A stretch of 64,000 nt of DNA, taken from Nannocystis punicea. GTDB taxonomy: Bacteria; Myxococcota_A; Polyangia; Nannocystales; Nannocystaceae. Positions 1-9,607 of the stretch are shown one piece after another. Numbering within the stretch: position 1 is the stretch's first letter; each line of letters starts with the position of its first letter. The stretch is from assembly GCF_026965555.1 (NCBI RefSeq), contig NZ_CP114040.1:2480001-2544000 (forward strand), in the 5' to 3' direction. The notes under the pieces are model-generated. The model was not told the DNA's origin. It saw only the letters and a program-made list of their open reading frames with translations, and searched no databases. The position numbers were made by a program, and so were the translations under genes.

Positions 1-3000
1 TCCAAGAACTGCTGCGTATCATCCGGTTGTTGTCCCTCCACGCGACGACAGGGTCAACGCTCTCCTGCCCCCGGCGACGCTCGTAGTCATCGAGGTTGTA
101 TCCGTCGCGGCACCACTGCCACACGTTGCCCGCGAGGTCGAGGTGCCCGAACGGGCCTCGCCCCGCCGGACAGCTCCCGACCTTCGCGGTCCCGTCCTCG
201 CGCCCGAACACCGCCCGCGTCGCGTCCGGTTCCTCGTTGCCCCACGGGTAGCGTCGACTGTCCGTGCCGCGCGCGGCAAACTCCCATTGCGCCTCGCTCG
301 GCAGCGTCACCTTCACGCCCGAGGAGACCAGCACCTTCGACAGCCACGCGCAGAACTGCATCGCGTCGTCCCAGCTCACGCCGACGACCGGCTGCTCCTC
401 GTGCGAGAACTGCCGGTCGCGCCAGTACGTTGGCTCCCGGCGCCTTGCCGCGAGGAACTTCGCGTACTGCGCGTTCGTCACCGGCGTCTCCGCCAGCCAG
501 TACGGCGACAGCCTGACCCGATAAACAGGCTCGGCGATGCGGACCCCCTCCATCCCCATCTCGAAGCGCCCGCCCGGCACCCACAGAAAGCGAATGCCCG
601 TCGTCTCCTCGACGAAGGGCTGCCCCTTCTCGACCCCTCGAGCGCCGCGTCGCGCCGTCGCCAGCCAGCCCCGCAGCGCGTCGAGTCCGTTCGCATCGCG
701 TGCGTCGAAGCGCTGCGCCTCTCCGAACTCCGCCGGCCAGACAGCATCCTCCCCGCCGGGCAGCAGCGCCCACGCCATCGGCTTCTTCGCGTCCGCGAAG
801 TAGGCGAGGCAGCTCCGCACCGCCGCGTCGGCCCACGCCGGCCCACCGCGGCCTGACAGCACGACCGCGCACGGCGCCTCCCCGGCCGTCGCTAGCTCGC
901 TGTTCAGCTCGAGCGCGTTGAACAGGCGTCCGTGTGCGTCTCGCAGCACCTGTACCCCGCACCCCCGCAGCTCCCGCGCCAGCGCCTCCGCGGTCGGCCG
1001 CTGCTTGGCGGGGAACACCAGCACGACCTCGACCCCGTCGCCTTTGCCGCCGGTCTCGCGGACCTCGAGGAGCTGCGCCGCCAGAGCCCGCACCTCCGCG
1101 TCCCTGTCCCCCCGCAGCTTCATCACGACCTCGCGCACCCGCTCGTCGCCAGAGAATCGCCGCAGGAGCCGCAGCACCGTCGCCCGCTCGCGCGACGTCC
1201 CGCCCGCGTCGAGCCGCTCGAGCAGCGGCGTCGCGTCGGCCTCGGGCGCCTCATCGAGCAGCTCGCCGAGTAGCTCGCCCTGCGAAACTTGCGACTTCAA
1301 CACCCGCCGCATCAACGGCACGAACGCCACCCGCTGCGCCGCGACCAGCCGCGCGACCTCATGCCACCACGGATCGCCGAGTCGAGCCGCCAGCTCGTCG
1401 TACAGCGCCTCGTCTTCGCCGACGATGTGCGTCGCCGCCAGGTACTCCTGCAGCCCGAGGTGGGCGAAGCCCAAGTGCTCCGGTGCGAACTCCTGCAGCA
1501 CCCCCGCGTCGCGCTGCAGCCAGTCGACCACTTGCACACCCAGGTTGTCGTCGAGCCCGAGCTCGCGTAGCCGCCTGCGGACCAGCACCACCAGCTCCCC
1601 GCGCATCCGCGTGTCGCGGTCGCCGGACGCCTGCAGCGTGTACGCCAGCGGTCGCAGCACCGCCATCGCCTTGTCGATCACCAGCGGCGGCTCGCGCCGC
1701 TTCTGCTCCTGCCCCCAGCGCAGGAGCAGCACCTCGAGGCAACGCTCGTAGTACTCCGCCCGGCTGCGCGGCATCGGCCGACCCTGGTGGACGATCACGC
1801 ACAGCAGCGTCAGCAGCAGGGGCGTGCTCACCATCACCTTGAGCCGCTGGGTCGAATACGTCGGGCTGTGCAGCGCCGCGATCAGCCCCCGGCCGCGCGC
1901 CTGCGCCTCCTGTTCGCTCACGCTGAGCACGACCCGCACGGCCTCGGCGAACCACTGCCGCACCAGCCGGTCGACCTGCTCCCCGCTGAGCGGCCGCAGC
2001 TCGAGCTCTGCGAATTTCTCCGGAAGCTTGACCGCCCGCCGGTAACCCGCGTACCGGCTCGACACCACCGCGCGCACCTGCGTCCCTGCGAGCTGCTCCC
2101 CGAGGTACTCGCACAGCCGCGCGCGCAGGCTTTCGTCGGCGACCTCGTCGAGCCCGTCCGCGAGTAGCAGGAGCCGCCCGTGGGCCCACAGCGCCGCGCC
2201 CAGGTCGTCCGACAACTTCCCGCCCGACCGCTCTCCGAGCTCGTCCTGCAGCCACGCCGCCAGCGGCCGGCCGTTGCTGAACCGCCGCAGCCACAACGGC
2301 ACCGGCACCGTCCCCTCCGGCAGCCCAAGCGTCTCGGGCCCCTCGCGCGCGCACACGTGCAGGAGCTTGTGCAGAGCGGTCGTCTTGCCTGACCCGGGCT
2401 CGCCGAGGATCAGCGCGTGCGGCGTGTCGACGTGTCCGAACAGACGATCGACCTCGAATTCGAACGGCTCGTACGCCCGCAGCTTTGGCGCCGCACTGAA
2501 TTTCACCACGGAGCTCCTCGTGCGCGCCGGGGCAGACTTCGCCCGCACCGTCGCCGAGGCCCCCCGCGGAGCGTCTAGCAAAAGTTGTTTGCTGGCGAGG
2601 TGCTCGCGGGGGCGTGCGCGCAGCGGCACGTACACCGCGTCGAGGTCGAGGCTCATGTCCCCGCCCCCGACGCCGATCAGCGTGACGCCGGGCTTCTGCT
2701 GCAAGACCCAGGCGCGGTACGCCAGAATCGCCGCCGGCTCGGCGACCTCGACACGTGGACCGCTGTCGTCGTCGCTCGCTGGTTTGCCTCCGCCGTGCGT
2801 GCCACCCGACGCGCGTGGCCGGGCGAAGCGCCGGCCGTCACCTGGCCGGAGGAGCACGTTGCCCGCGGCCGAGTCCCAGTGAAAGAAGTCGTCGCGGTCG
2901 AAGACCTCGGTGCCGTCGCCCTTGCGCTTCAGCTTGAGCGGCCAGGCTCGCAGCTCGCCGTCGTCGCGCAGCGTCGCCCACGTGTAGCCGATCGCCCGCG

Positions 3001-4306
3001 ACTCCTCGGCGCTGCCGTACTTCTCCACGCCGAACAGCGACGGCGCCTGGTAGTAGCAGCGGGCGACGCCGCCGGCCTCCGACTTGTTGATCGCGTCAGG
3101 CTCGTGCATGTGCCCGTGCAGGCACGCGACGAAGCGCCCGCCAGGATAGATCCCGCTGTCGAACAGTTGCCGCTGCGGCTTCGACAACCAGCTCCGCGGG
3201 TGGTGCATCAAGAGGAGCGCCCGGTGCGTCGCCTCGAGGACCCCCAGCGGCGACTCCCCCTGCGCGTGGGGCAACGCCGCCTGGAACTGCTCGAGCGGCA
3301 GCGCCAGCTTGCCCTCGAAGTCGCCGCCCTGGTACTGCATCCACGCCGAGTTGAGCCCGACGATCGAGAGCGGGAAGCGCCCCGGCAGCACGAGCTCGAC
3401 GTACACGTCGCCGGGGAAGAACGACGTGGTCAGCTTGACCCCCGGCCGCACTGCTCCCGGCCGGATCACGCGGTCGAACCACGCGAGGTAGTTGGCGAAC
3501 AGCGGTCGCAGAAACGACGCGTCCTGCTTGTCCCAGAACTCCTTGAGGAGATCGGCGACGTCCGGATCGTCGCGCCCCTTCTCGAAGTCCCGCAGCACCC
3601 GGTACTGGAGCGCCTCACGCCCCGTCGGCCGCTGCACTTCGTGGTTGCCCGGCACCGCCACGACGAGCGGCGGATGCCCATCCGCGGCTTTCGGCAGGCG
3701 GCCGAGCAACTTCTCCAGAAACTTCGTCAGCCTATCGAACTCGGCCGGCTCGCCCTTGAAGGTCAGGTCGCCGGTCAGCAGCACGAGATCCGGCGTGCCG
3801 ACGATCTTCAGGTGTTCGTCGACGCTGCGCCAGAACTGATCGAGGACGTGCCACCACGCCGCCTCGCCCCGACAGCCGACGTGCAGGTCCGAGAGGTGCA
3901 GCCAGCGAAGCGGGCCGGCATCGGCCTCCGCGGGCCCGGCCTCCGCGACCTTCGGCGACCTCCGGGCCGCGGTCTCTTGCCCATCACGTCCTGCAGGCGC
4001 TCCGACGCCCGGCGCCGCGAGGTCGACCCCGCACGCCCGGGCGACCGCCTCGATCTCGCCGCGTTGTCGCGGAAAGTCCTCGGCGGCCCGCTGCAGCGCG
4101 TCCTGCACCAGCCCGCGCCGCACGAGCTCGGCGACAGCGTCGTCCGCGAGTCGGACGATCCCGACCCCCTCTTCGGGCATGTGCCGCGCGATGTCTGCCC
4201 CCTGCTCTCCGTGGCTCAAGAACCGCCGGAGGTCGGCTGTCCGTGGATAGAGCTTGCACAGGAGTTCGTGAAGCCGCCGCATCGCCGCCACGTTCGCCGA
4301 ACCCAT
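1..4306 (-). CDS. EAD1-like / calcineurin phosphoesterase / NACHT NTPase / FGE-like protein (partial at left edge)
   Basis: One open frame of more than 1430 codons starts at the ATG at 4306 and leaves the window without a stop. Residues about 5-95 form a small helical domain of the bacterial effector-associated (EAD1-like) type. Next comes a metallophosphoesterase with D140-x-H142 in LHLSDLHVG, a later TGDL, and GNHE at 220-223. A NACHT-type STAND NTPase follows, with Walker A GEPGSGKT (K641) and Walker B LLLLADGLDEV (D717, D720, E721). After a helical stretch, the C-terminus from about residue 1150 is an FGE/SUMF1-like fold (LPSEAQWEFA, GHLDLAGNVWQWC). Inference: an NLR-like sensor in which NTP binding relays ligand recognition to the phosphoesterase, and the EAD recruits partners carrying the same fold, such as the SIR2-EAD protein at 9.6-11.8 kb. 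No clear ribosome binding site decides the start. The true C-terminus is unseen. Confidence 0.9.
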   Translation of the reverse strand, partial: MGSANVAAMRRLHELLCKLYPRTADLRRFLSHGEQGADIARHMPEEGVGIVRLADDAVAELVRRGLVQDALQRAAEDFPRQRGEIEAVARACGVDLAAPGVGAPAGRDGQETAARRSPKVAEAGPAEADAGPLRWLHLSDLHVGCRGEAAWWHVLDQFWRSVDEHLKIVGTPDLVLLTGDLTFKGEPAEFDRLTKFLEKLLGRLPKAADGHPPLVVAVPGNHEVQRPTGREALQYRVLRDFEKGRDDPDVADLLKEFWDKQDASFLRPLFANYLAWFDRVIRPGAVRPGVKLTTSFFPGDVYVELVLPGRFPLSIVGLNSAWMQYQGGDFEGKLALPLEQFQAALPHAQGESPLGVLEATHRALLLMHHPRSWLSKPQRQLFDSGIYPGGRFVACLHGHMHEPDAINKSEAGGVARCYYQAPSLFGVEKYGSAEESRAIGYTWATLRDDGELRAWPLKLKRKGDGTEVFDRDDFFHWDSAAGNVLLRPGDGRRFARPRASGGTHGGGKPASDDDSGPRVEVAEPAAILAYRAWVLQQKPGVTLIGVGGGDMSLDLDAVYVPLRARPREHLASKQLLLDAPRGASATVRAKSAPARTRSSVVKFSAAPKLRAYEPFEFEVDRLFGHVDTPHALILGEPGSGKTTALHKLLHVCAREGPETLGLPEGTVPVPLWLRRFSNGRPLAAWLQDELGERSGGKLSDDLGAALWAHGRLLLLADGLDEVADESLRARLCEYLGEQLAGTQVRAVVSSRYAGYRRAVKLPEKFAELELRPLSGEQVDRLVRQWFAEAVRVVLSVSEQEAQARGRGLIAALHSPTYSTQRLKVMVSTPLLLTLLCVIVHQGRPMPRSRAEYYERCLEVLLLRWGQEQKRREPPLVIDKAMAVLRPLAYTLQASGDRDTRMRGELVVLVRRRLRELGLDDNLGVQVVDWLQRDAGVLQEFAPEHLGFAHLGLQEYLAATHIVGEDEALYDELAARLGDPWWHEVARLVAAQRVAFVPLMRRVLKSQVSQGELLGELLDEAPEADATPLLERLDAGGTSRERATVLRLLRRFSGDERVREVVMKLRGDRDAEVRALAAQLLEVRETGGKGDGVEVVLVFPAKQRPTAEALARELRGCGVQVLRDAHGRLFNALELNSELATAGEAPCAVVLSGRGGPAWADAAVRSCLAYFADAKKPMAWALLPGGEDAVWPAEFGEAQRFDARDANGLDALRGWLATARRGARGVEKGQPFVEETTGIRFLWVPGGRFEMGMEGVRIAEPVYRVRLSPYWLAETPVTNAQYAKFLAARRREPTYWRDRQFSHEEQPVVGVSWDDAMQFCAWLSKVLVSSGVKVTLPSEAQWEFAARGTDSRRYPWGNEEPDATRAVFGREDGTAKVGSCPAGRGPFGHLDLAGNVWQWCRDGYNLDDYERRRGQESVDPVVAWRDNNRMIRSSSW

Positions 4307-4494
4307 TGAGGCGGTCAACCAGACGCCGGAGAGTCGGCCTTCCCGGCGTTGGACCACACCGGCCAGGGCGAGCCAGGACACGCCGACACTGTCGGGCCGG
4401 ACCGGCGCGACTTGGCGGCCGGAACCGCAGCATTCGCCCATCGCCTGCTCGCGGACGAGCGAGCTCGATCCGAGTCCCTGCTCCTCAACGTGCT

Positions 4495-4866
4495 ATGGAG
4501 GCCCAACAGCTCGAGCGGCTGCTCAGCTTCCGGGCCTCGGAGCGGGACTCTCGCCGAACGGGGGGTCAGCCCTACGCTCTCCAGGCGTTCGCACGCCATG
4601 AGGACCTGAAGACGACGAACCGCTACTACGTCCACGTCAACAAGCGCGTTTTGGCGCGCGAGGCGGTGGATGTGCTCGCCACGACCCTTGGCAACGGCGT
4701 GGCAACTCTCGACAACGGGCCGCAATTCCCGTCGTGCCGTAAGCTATGGCCGAACGCGGATATTGGTTCGAAATCCGTACGACCACTTGCAGAACGCCAC
4801 GATCTCCGGCCCCCTCGTTTCCTGGCCCAGCTCGGCGTTCTGCGAGAGATCGGCGTGCCCTCCTGA
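4495..4866 (+). pseudogene. Tyrosine recombinase C-terminal remnant (chimeric)
   Basis: Only the end of an integrase is recognisable, at about 4570-4710: GGQPYALQAFARHEDLKTTN followed by RYYVHV. This matches the H-x2-(T)T-x-RY-x-H block with the catalytic Tyr of phage-type tyrosine recombinases. The Arg-containing catalytic core upstream is missing. The ORF begins with MEAQQLERLLSF, which is unrelated to integrases and is 34/35 nt identical to the start of a segment at 12595-12629 in the HTH-PDZ gene. The chimera therefore looks like a recombination scar. It lies between two immunity-type units and is probably what is left of the mobile element that brought one of them. Expression is doubtful. 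Confidence 0.6.
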
Positions 4867-5174
4867 GCCCTCCCGAGCCCGCTCTGGTTCTGGCAACGGC
4901 CGCTCTGGCAACAGATTGGCAACGCGCAGACGCTGCCGGCGGTGTCGGGTGAAGAACTCCTCGACCGGTTCCGCAGGCACTTTCGTCGCGAGGCTCGCGG
5001 CCGCCGGGGCGGTAGACTTCGTAACCAACGAGGCGAAGGTTCCGATCAGACCGAGTGGTCCCCTCGTACTTAGCCTGCGAGAACGAGGGGGCGCGCGCTC
5101 ACTCCCGCGAGGCCGTCGGGGCTCCGCCCTACGCCTGCTGCCGTCCACCCTGCCATGGACGCTCCGTTGCCTGG
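4867..5174. other. Intergenic stretch, no gene seen
   Basis: No ORF with family-like content was found. The stretch holds one inverted repeat (5060-5067 with 5083-5090), listed separately. The rest looks like decayed flank of the recombinase remnant. Confidence 0.5.
5060..5090 (-). terminator. Hairpin downstream of the vWA-FGE gene
   Basis: CCCCTCGT pairs with ACGAGGGG across a 15-nt loop, about 85-115 nt past the stop of the vWA-FGE gene on the minus strand. There is no long T tract, so a terminator role is only a possibility. Confidence 0.3.
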
Positions 5175-8100
5175 TTATTCCTGACTTCGGGACAGGCGGA
5201 AGCCCACGCCGCGCATGGGGCTGCCTGCGTCGCCGTGGGAGCGGGACGCCGCGCGCACGTACTCCGCACCCGAGGACCAACTGCCGCCGCGGCCGACCCG
5301 GCGATCGCCCTTGCTGCCTGCCACCCTAGGATTCACCAGCACACCAGCAGGGGATGCAGCAGCGCTGCTGGCAGCGCGTGCAGGATCGCTGTACAGGTGC
5401 CAGGCGTCGCTGCACCACTCCCACACGTTGCCCAGCATGTCGTGCAGGCCCCAGGCGTTCGGCAGCCGCTGTCCCACGAGGTGAGTCCGGCCGCCGCTGT
5501 TATTCGACCACCAGGCGATGTCGTCGCGTGTTCCGTAGGTGGGGCCCGTCGTCCCAGCACGACATGCATACTCCCACTCCGCGTCGCTTGGCAGGCGCAT
5601 TCCGAGGCCGGGCGCGAGCCTCTCGAGGGCCGCGCAGAACCAGAGGCAGTCTTCCCAGCTGACCTGCTCGACGGGGAGATTGGGGCCCTGGAACTGGCTG
5701 GGGTTGTCGCCCGTCACGGTCTGCCAGAGCGCCTGTGTCACGGGGGTCTCGCCGAGCCAGTAGCCGCACGTGAGCTCGACCTCGTGCTGCGGGCCCTCGT
5801 CCTCAAAGCGCCCCTCCTCGGTAGCGAGCGAGCCCATCATGAAGCGACCGGGCGGGACCCAGCGCAGGCGGTACTCGACGTCGTCGACGATGAAGCCCGC
5901 GAACACGCCGCGTGCGTCGTACCCCCAGCTGTTAGCCCACTCCGGCGGACAGCCATGGGCCAGCGGATGAGCCAGCTTGGACCCGCGCGGAGCACTCCGC
6001 CCTCCGGACGGACCACCACCCTCCGGGCGACGGCCCTGGCGCTGACCTCGGGACAGGCGAAAGCCCAGGTCGCGGGTGCGCTTGTCCGGCTCGTCGCGGC
6101 TGCGGGACGCCGCACGCACGCCCCTAGCGAGCGAGTACCAGCTGCCACCGCGGGTGACCCGGTGATCGCCCTTGCTGCCACCCTCTGCAGGGTTGATCAG
6201 CACGCGTCTATCCGCCCTGCTGAGGATATCGCTGTACTCCTGCCAGGAGTCGCTGCACCACTCCCACACGGTGCCCAGCATGTCGTACAGGCCCCACGGG
6301 TTCGGTGGCTTCTGCTTCACTAGGTGGGTGGCGGCACTGTTTCCGCCGTACCAGACAATCGCGCCGAGAATCTCAACCTTGTTCTCGCCCTTGATCACGA
6401 GGTCGCCGACGTAAGTCGCCGTGGTCGTGCCGGCTCGACACGCGTACTCCCACTCGGCCTCGCTCGGCAGGCGGAAGTGTTCGCCGTCGTCCGGCGGGAT
6501 CAGGTCATTCATCCGCTCGAGGAAGACCTGGATGTCGTCACAGCAGACCTGCTCGACCGGCCGCATTGGGTCGTCGAAAGTGCTCGGGTTGCTCCCCATC
6601 ACCGCGGTCCACAGCGCCTGCGTGACCGGCGTGTCGCCGAGCCAGTAGCCGTGGGTCAGCACGACCTCGTGCTGCGGGCCCTCCCAGTGAAAGCGTCCTT
6701 GCTCGCTGGCGGGTGAGCCCCGCACGAAGTGGCCAGGTGGGATCCAGCGCATTCGGAAGCGGACGCCCCAGACGAGGACGTCGACCCATAAGCCGCAGTG
6801 ATCCTGGCCGATCGCCACGGCCCAGCTCGGTTTGAAGAGGGGGCGAAGGCCGAGCGTCGCGCGGTCGGAGCGGAGCTCGAGAGTGCCTGCAGGAAGGGCG
6901 AGGAGGTTGGCCGCGGGGAGCGCGAGCCGGCTGGAGGGGACGTGTGGGCCGACCGGGTAGAGGTTCGGTGCAGCGGCCCAGATCGCTGCCACGCGTGCGC
7001 GAGGGACACGATCCTTCTCGGCGACCACGTGCGGCAGGACCATGAGCGCCTCGCCTCGTTGTCGCAGCGCGAAGGTCTGCGTGGGGCCTGGTTGCGCGCC
7101 GGGGATCAAGGTCGGATCGGGATCGGGGGGCGGCTCGTCCTCGGGCAGCAGCCGCCACCATATCCGCTGCAGGTGCACGCCGGCGAGCGTCGTCGGGTCG
7201 CAGATCCGCGATGCGTGCTGCTTCACGTAGCGCAGCCAGCGAGCGAACGTCTCCGATGATTCACCCGGTTCGATCGGCTCGCCCGCGCCAAGACCGAGCC
7301 GGACCATAAAGCGCTCGGCACGTACGCGCTCGGATGCGGGGACCGACCCTCCGTCCTGCGCGAGCGCGAGGGCCTCCATGTACCACAGCTCCGGCTGGCG
7401 CTGGCGGTGCCAGTGCCACGTCTGCAGCGCAGCGGTGAGGCCCTCTCGCAGGTCCGCCGGGAGCTCACAAAGGCGAGACCGACGCGCCTCGGCCCGGTCG
7501 GGGCGCATGACGGTCGCACCGGGACACATGCCCAACATGTCCTCGTGCATCCACGCGTCGACCTCGGTGCCGACGTCGGCCTGGTCGCGGGGGAGGAGCC
7601 GGCGCAGCGTTCGCAGGAGACCTGGTTCGAGGCGGCGCGCGTGCGCGGCGAGGTCGAGGAGTCGACCCACGCGTTCGTCGAGGTCCTCCGCGGGGTTCTC
7701 TGCCGCGGGGCGTTCCCAGGGGCGCGGTGACCAGAGGGTGGTGAGCGGCCGGGTCCAGCGCGAGGTCGGGACCGGCACGAGCGCGTGGAAGGTCTCCCCG
7801 GCGCAACGGAGCTGTCGGCCGAGGCGCAGCCAAGCGCGTTGATGGGCACCGTCGCCGTACCACCCGAGGTCGGTGAGGGCGAGGAGAGGCCGGCCGAGCA
7901 GCGAGATATGTTCGAGTTCGTCGAAGTCGTCGTCCTCGACCCGGCGAAGCTCGATCCGATCTTCGCCGACCATGCCGGCGAGGAGGTCGAGCAGCGCGCG
8001 CATGTCGGAGCGGAAGGTCGCCAGGTGGCGCGAGACGTCGACGACCACGACCAGCCCGGGCCAGCAGCGCCGCGCCAGTCGGGGGAGACTTCGCAGGTAG

Positions 8101-8594
8101 ACGCCTCGCGTCCAGCAGCGAGTCAGCGCCGCAACGTCGAGCTCGCGACCCTCGAGCTTGGCCGTCAGCGTGCGCTGCAGCAGGGGGAGCAGGCGTCGAC
8201 GCGGCGTCAGCGGCTCGGCCACGGGGGGCCGGATCTGCTTCATCGCCGCGATGACAGCCGCGTCGGCGTCGGGGCTCTCCTCGGCCTCCGCCTCCGCCGT
8301 GTGCTCCTCATGTGCCCCCTCGCCGCGCCACTCGAAGGTGTGCGGCTGCCAGAAGGGGAAGGGGACAAATTCCGTGGCGGCCGATTCCTCGGCGCTGGTA
8401 GCCACGTCGGTGACGGCGTTCGTGGAGCCGGACGACACGGGCGGCTCCGGTGGAATGGGCTCGTACCCGAGCGCGCTCGCGGCGGCCGCGAGCCCCGCAT
8501 CGACATCGAGCCCCGCGGCGTCGAGTTTCGCAGCGACGCGTACCAGCTCGGCCCGGCCGACGAGTGTCCGGTGGACGCCGCGGGCCCAAATCAT
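5175..8594 (-). CDS. vWA-like protein with two C-terminal FGE/SUMF1-like domains
   Basis: This 1139-aa protein is the third gene of the SIR2-MoxR operon; its ATG overlaps the MoxR stop (ATGA at 8594-8591). Residues about 150-340 form a vWA-like domain with a partial MIDAS (D186-V-S188-R-H instead of DxSxS). A variable middle is followed by two FGE-fold repeats at about 610-850 and 890-1139. Each has the hallmark blocks: PSEAEWEYACRAG or PSDAEWEYACRAG, GLYDMLGTVWEWCSD or GLHDMLGNVWEWCSD, and RGGSW. In both repeats the cysteines that bind copper in true formylglycine-generating enzymes, after the RGGSW block, are absent (RGGSWYSLARGVRAASRS; RGGSWSSGAEYVRAASRS). The domains are therefore more likely ligand-binding than catalytic. 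MoxR ATPases commonly act with vWA partners, so this is the probable client or sensor of the adjacent ATPase. Confidence 0.88.
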   Translation of the reverse strand: MIWARGVHRTLVGRAELVRVAAKLDAAGLDVDAGLAAAASALGYEPIPPEPPVSSGSTNAVTDVATSAEESAATEFVPFPFWQPHTFEWRGEGAHEEHTAEAEAEESPDADAAVIAAMKQIRPPVAEPLTPRRRLLPLLQRTLTAKLEGRELDVAALTRCWTRGVYLRSLPRLARRCWPGLVVVVDVSRHLATFRSDMRALLDLLAGMVGEDRIELRRVEDDDFDELEHISLLGRPLLALTDLGWYGDGAHQRAWLRLGRQLRCAGETFHALVPVPTSRWTRPLTTLWSPRPWERPAAENPAEDLDERVGRLLDLAAHARRLEPGLLRTLRRLLPRDQADVGTEVDAWMHEDMLGMCPGATVMRPDRAEARRSRLCELPADLREGLTAALQTWHWHRQRQPELWYMEALALAQDGGSVPASERVRAERFMVRLGLGAGEPIEPGESSETFARWLRYVKQHASRICDPTTLAGVHLQRIWWRLLPEDEPPPDPDPTLIPGAQPGPTQTFALRQRGEALMVLPHVVAEKDRVPRARVAAIWAAAPNLYPVGPHVPSSRLALPAANLLALPAGTLELRSDRATLGLRPLFKPSWAVAIGQDHCGLWVDVLVWGVRFRMRWIPPGHFVRGSPASEQGRFHWEGPQHEVVLTHGYWLGDTPVTQALWTAVMGSNPSTFDDPMRPVEQVCCDDIQVFLERMNDLIPPDDGEHFRLPSEAEWEYACRAGTTTATYVGDLVIKGENKVEILGAIVWYGGNSAATHLVKQKPPNPWGLYDMLGTVWEWCSDSWQEYSDILSRADRRVLINPAEGGSKGDHRVTRGGSWYSLARGVRAASRSRDEPDKRTRDLGFRLSRGQRQGRRPEGGGPSGGRSAPRGSKLAHPLAHGCPPEWANSWGYDARGVFAGFIVDDVEYRLRWVPPGRFMMGSLATEEGRFEDEGPQHEVELTCGYWLGETPVTQALWQTVTGDNPSQFQGPNLPVEQVSWEDCLWFCAALERLAPGLGMRLPSDAEWEYACRAGTTGPTYGTRDDIAWWSNNSGGRTHLVGQRLPNAWGLHDMLGNVWEWCSDAWHLYSDPARAASSAAASPAGVLVNPRVAGSKGDRRVGRGGSWSSGAEYVRAASRSHGDAGSPMRGVGFRLSRSQE

Positions 8595-9607
8595 TGCGGC
8601 TTGCTCGCGGGTTCGTGGAGTTCTTGGTGCTTCCTAAGCGCGAAGCGGCGGATCGACCGGAGCAAGGCGCTGCGGTCGTCGGTCGAGACCCCCAGCCTCT
8701 GCACGGCGCGGAGGAGATCGAGGTACTCGGCCTGGCCGGGCGGCGGAAGACCACGCTCCCGCGCGGCCTTGCGATCGTCGAAGACCATCTCGGCGGCCTC
8801 CACGAGCAGCGACTCATCGAGCGCGCGGCGGAAGTGGGTGCGGCCGCGCGCGACGAGCTGCTCGATCAGCTCCGTCCGCCCGGTCGGGACGGGGATCTGG
8901 AAGACCATGCAGCGCCGGATGAACGCGCTCGGCAGCTCGCGCTCCTCGTTGGTGGTGATGACGACGAGCGGGGCGGGGCCCTTCCTCGGCAGCGCCACCT
9001 GCCCGCGCGGGACGGCGAAGGTGCTCTGTCCGAGCGCCTCGAGCAGGCCGTTCGGGACGGATGAGTCGGTCTTGTCGATCTCGTCGATGAGCACGACGAA
9101 GCCGCGGCGGTCAGCGTCGCGCGGGAGCTCGGTGGCCGTGGTGGCGCCGGAGCGGGCCTGATAGCGGGCGTCCTGTTTCGCGGCGCCCTCGGCGTCGAAG
9201 GCCCACCAGAGCGGCCCCGGGCGGACGAAGTTCAGCTCGTCGAGCAGCTCGGCGACCGAGCGGGTCTCGCCGCGATTCGTGCCCGCGACCTGGGCTTGGG
9301 CGAGGCGCTCCACGGCGTCGAAGCTGTAGAAGAGGTCGGAGACCTGCGTTTGCGCGTCGACGACCTTCCACCTGAAGGCGCGATCGAGCAGGAAGGCGGC
9401 CGTGCGCGCGAGCTGGCTCTTGCCGGTGCCAGGCTCGCCGCGCACGAGCAAGGGCCGCTCCGCCGCCAGCGCGGCGTTGATCGCGTGAAGGCTGTCGGCG
9501 TCGAAGCGGTGCCGCACGGGCGGCAGGCCACACTGCTCGGGGAGGGTGTCGTCGGTGTCCTTGCGGGCCGCGACGTCGATGAAGGAGATGGGGGTCGGGC
9601 CGGTCAT
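8591..9607 (-). CDS. MoxR-type AAA+ ATPase
   Basis: The protein has 338 aa, counted from the ATG at 9607. That start is preferred over more upstream in-frame alternative codons because it forms an ATGA overlap with the SIR2 gene stop. It carries Walker A GEPGTGKSQLA, a Walker B-like VVLIDEIDK, a sensor-1 region (VVITTNEERELP) and the R-finger region (AFIRRCMVFQ), all typical of MoxR. MoxR ATPases remodel or assemble partner proteins, usually together with a vWA protein. Here that partner is encoded immediately downstream with another 4-nt overlap. Inference: it is the NTP-dependent switch of a three-component conflict system. Confidence 0.92.
   Translation of the reverse strand: MTGPTPISFIDVAARKDTDDTLPEQCGLPPVRHRFDADSLHAINAALAAERPLLVRGEPGTGKSQLARTAAFLLDRAFRWKVVDAQTQVSDLFYSFDAVERLAQAQVAGTNRGETRSVAELLDELNFVRPGPLWWAFDAEGAAKQDARYQARSGATTATELPRDADRRGFVVLIDEIDKTDSSVPNGLLEALGQSTFAVPRGQVALPRKGPAPLVVITTNEERELPSAFIRRCMVFQIPVPTGRTELIEQLVARGRTHFRRALDESLLVEAAEMVFDDRKAARERGLPPPGQAEYLDLLRAVQRLGVSTDDRSALLRSIRRFALRKHQELHEPASKPQ

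Noticed and set aside
2585..4309. Long open plus-strand frame of 574 codons
   Set aside because: It is antisense to the phosphoesterase-NACHT gene. Its sequence is Arg/Val/Leu-rich without motifs, while the opposite frame has clear family motifs.
4765..4785. GGTTCGAAATCC resembling a tRNA T-arm
   Set aside because: The T-loop has an extra base and no acceptor, D or anticodon stem can be folded around it. No tRNA gene is supported.
5175..8594. Annotation as formylglycine-generating enzyme
   Set aside because: The catalytic copper-binding cysteines are absent in both FGE-like repeats; no sulfatase gene is nearby.
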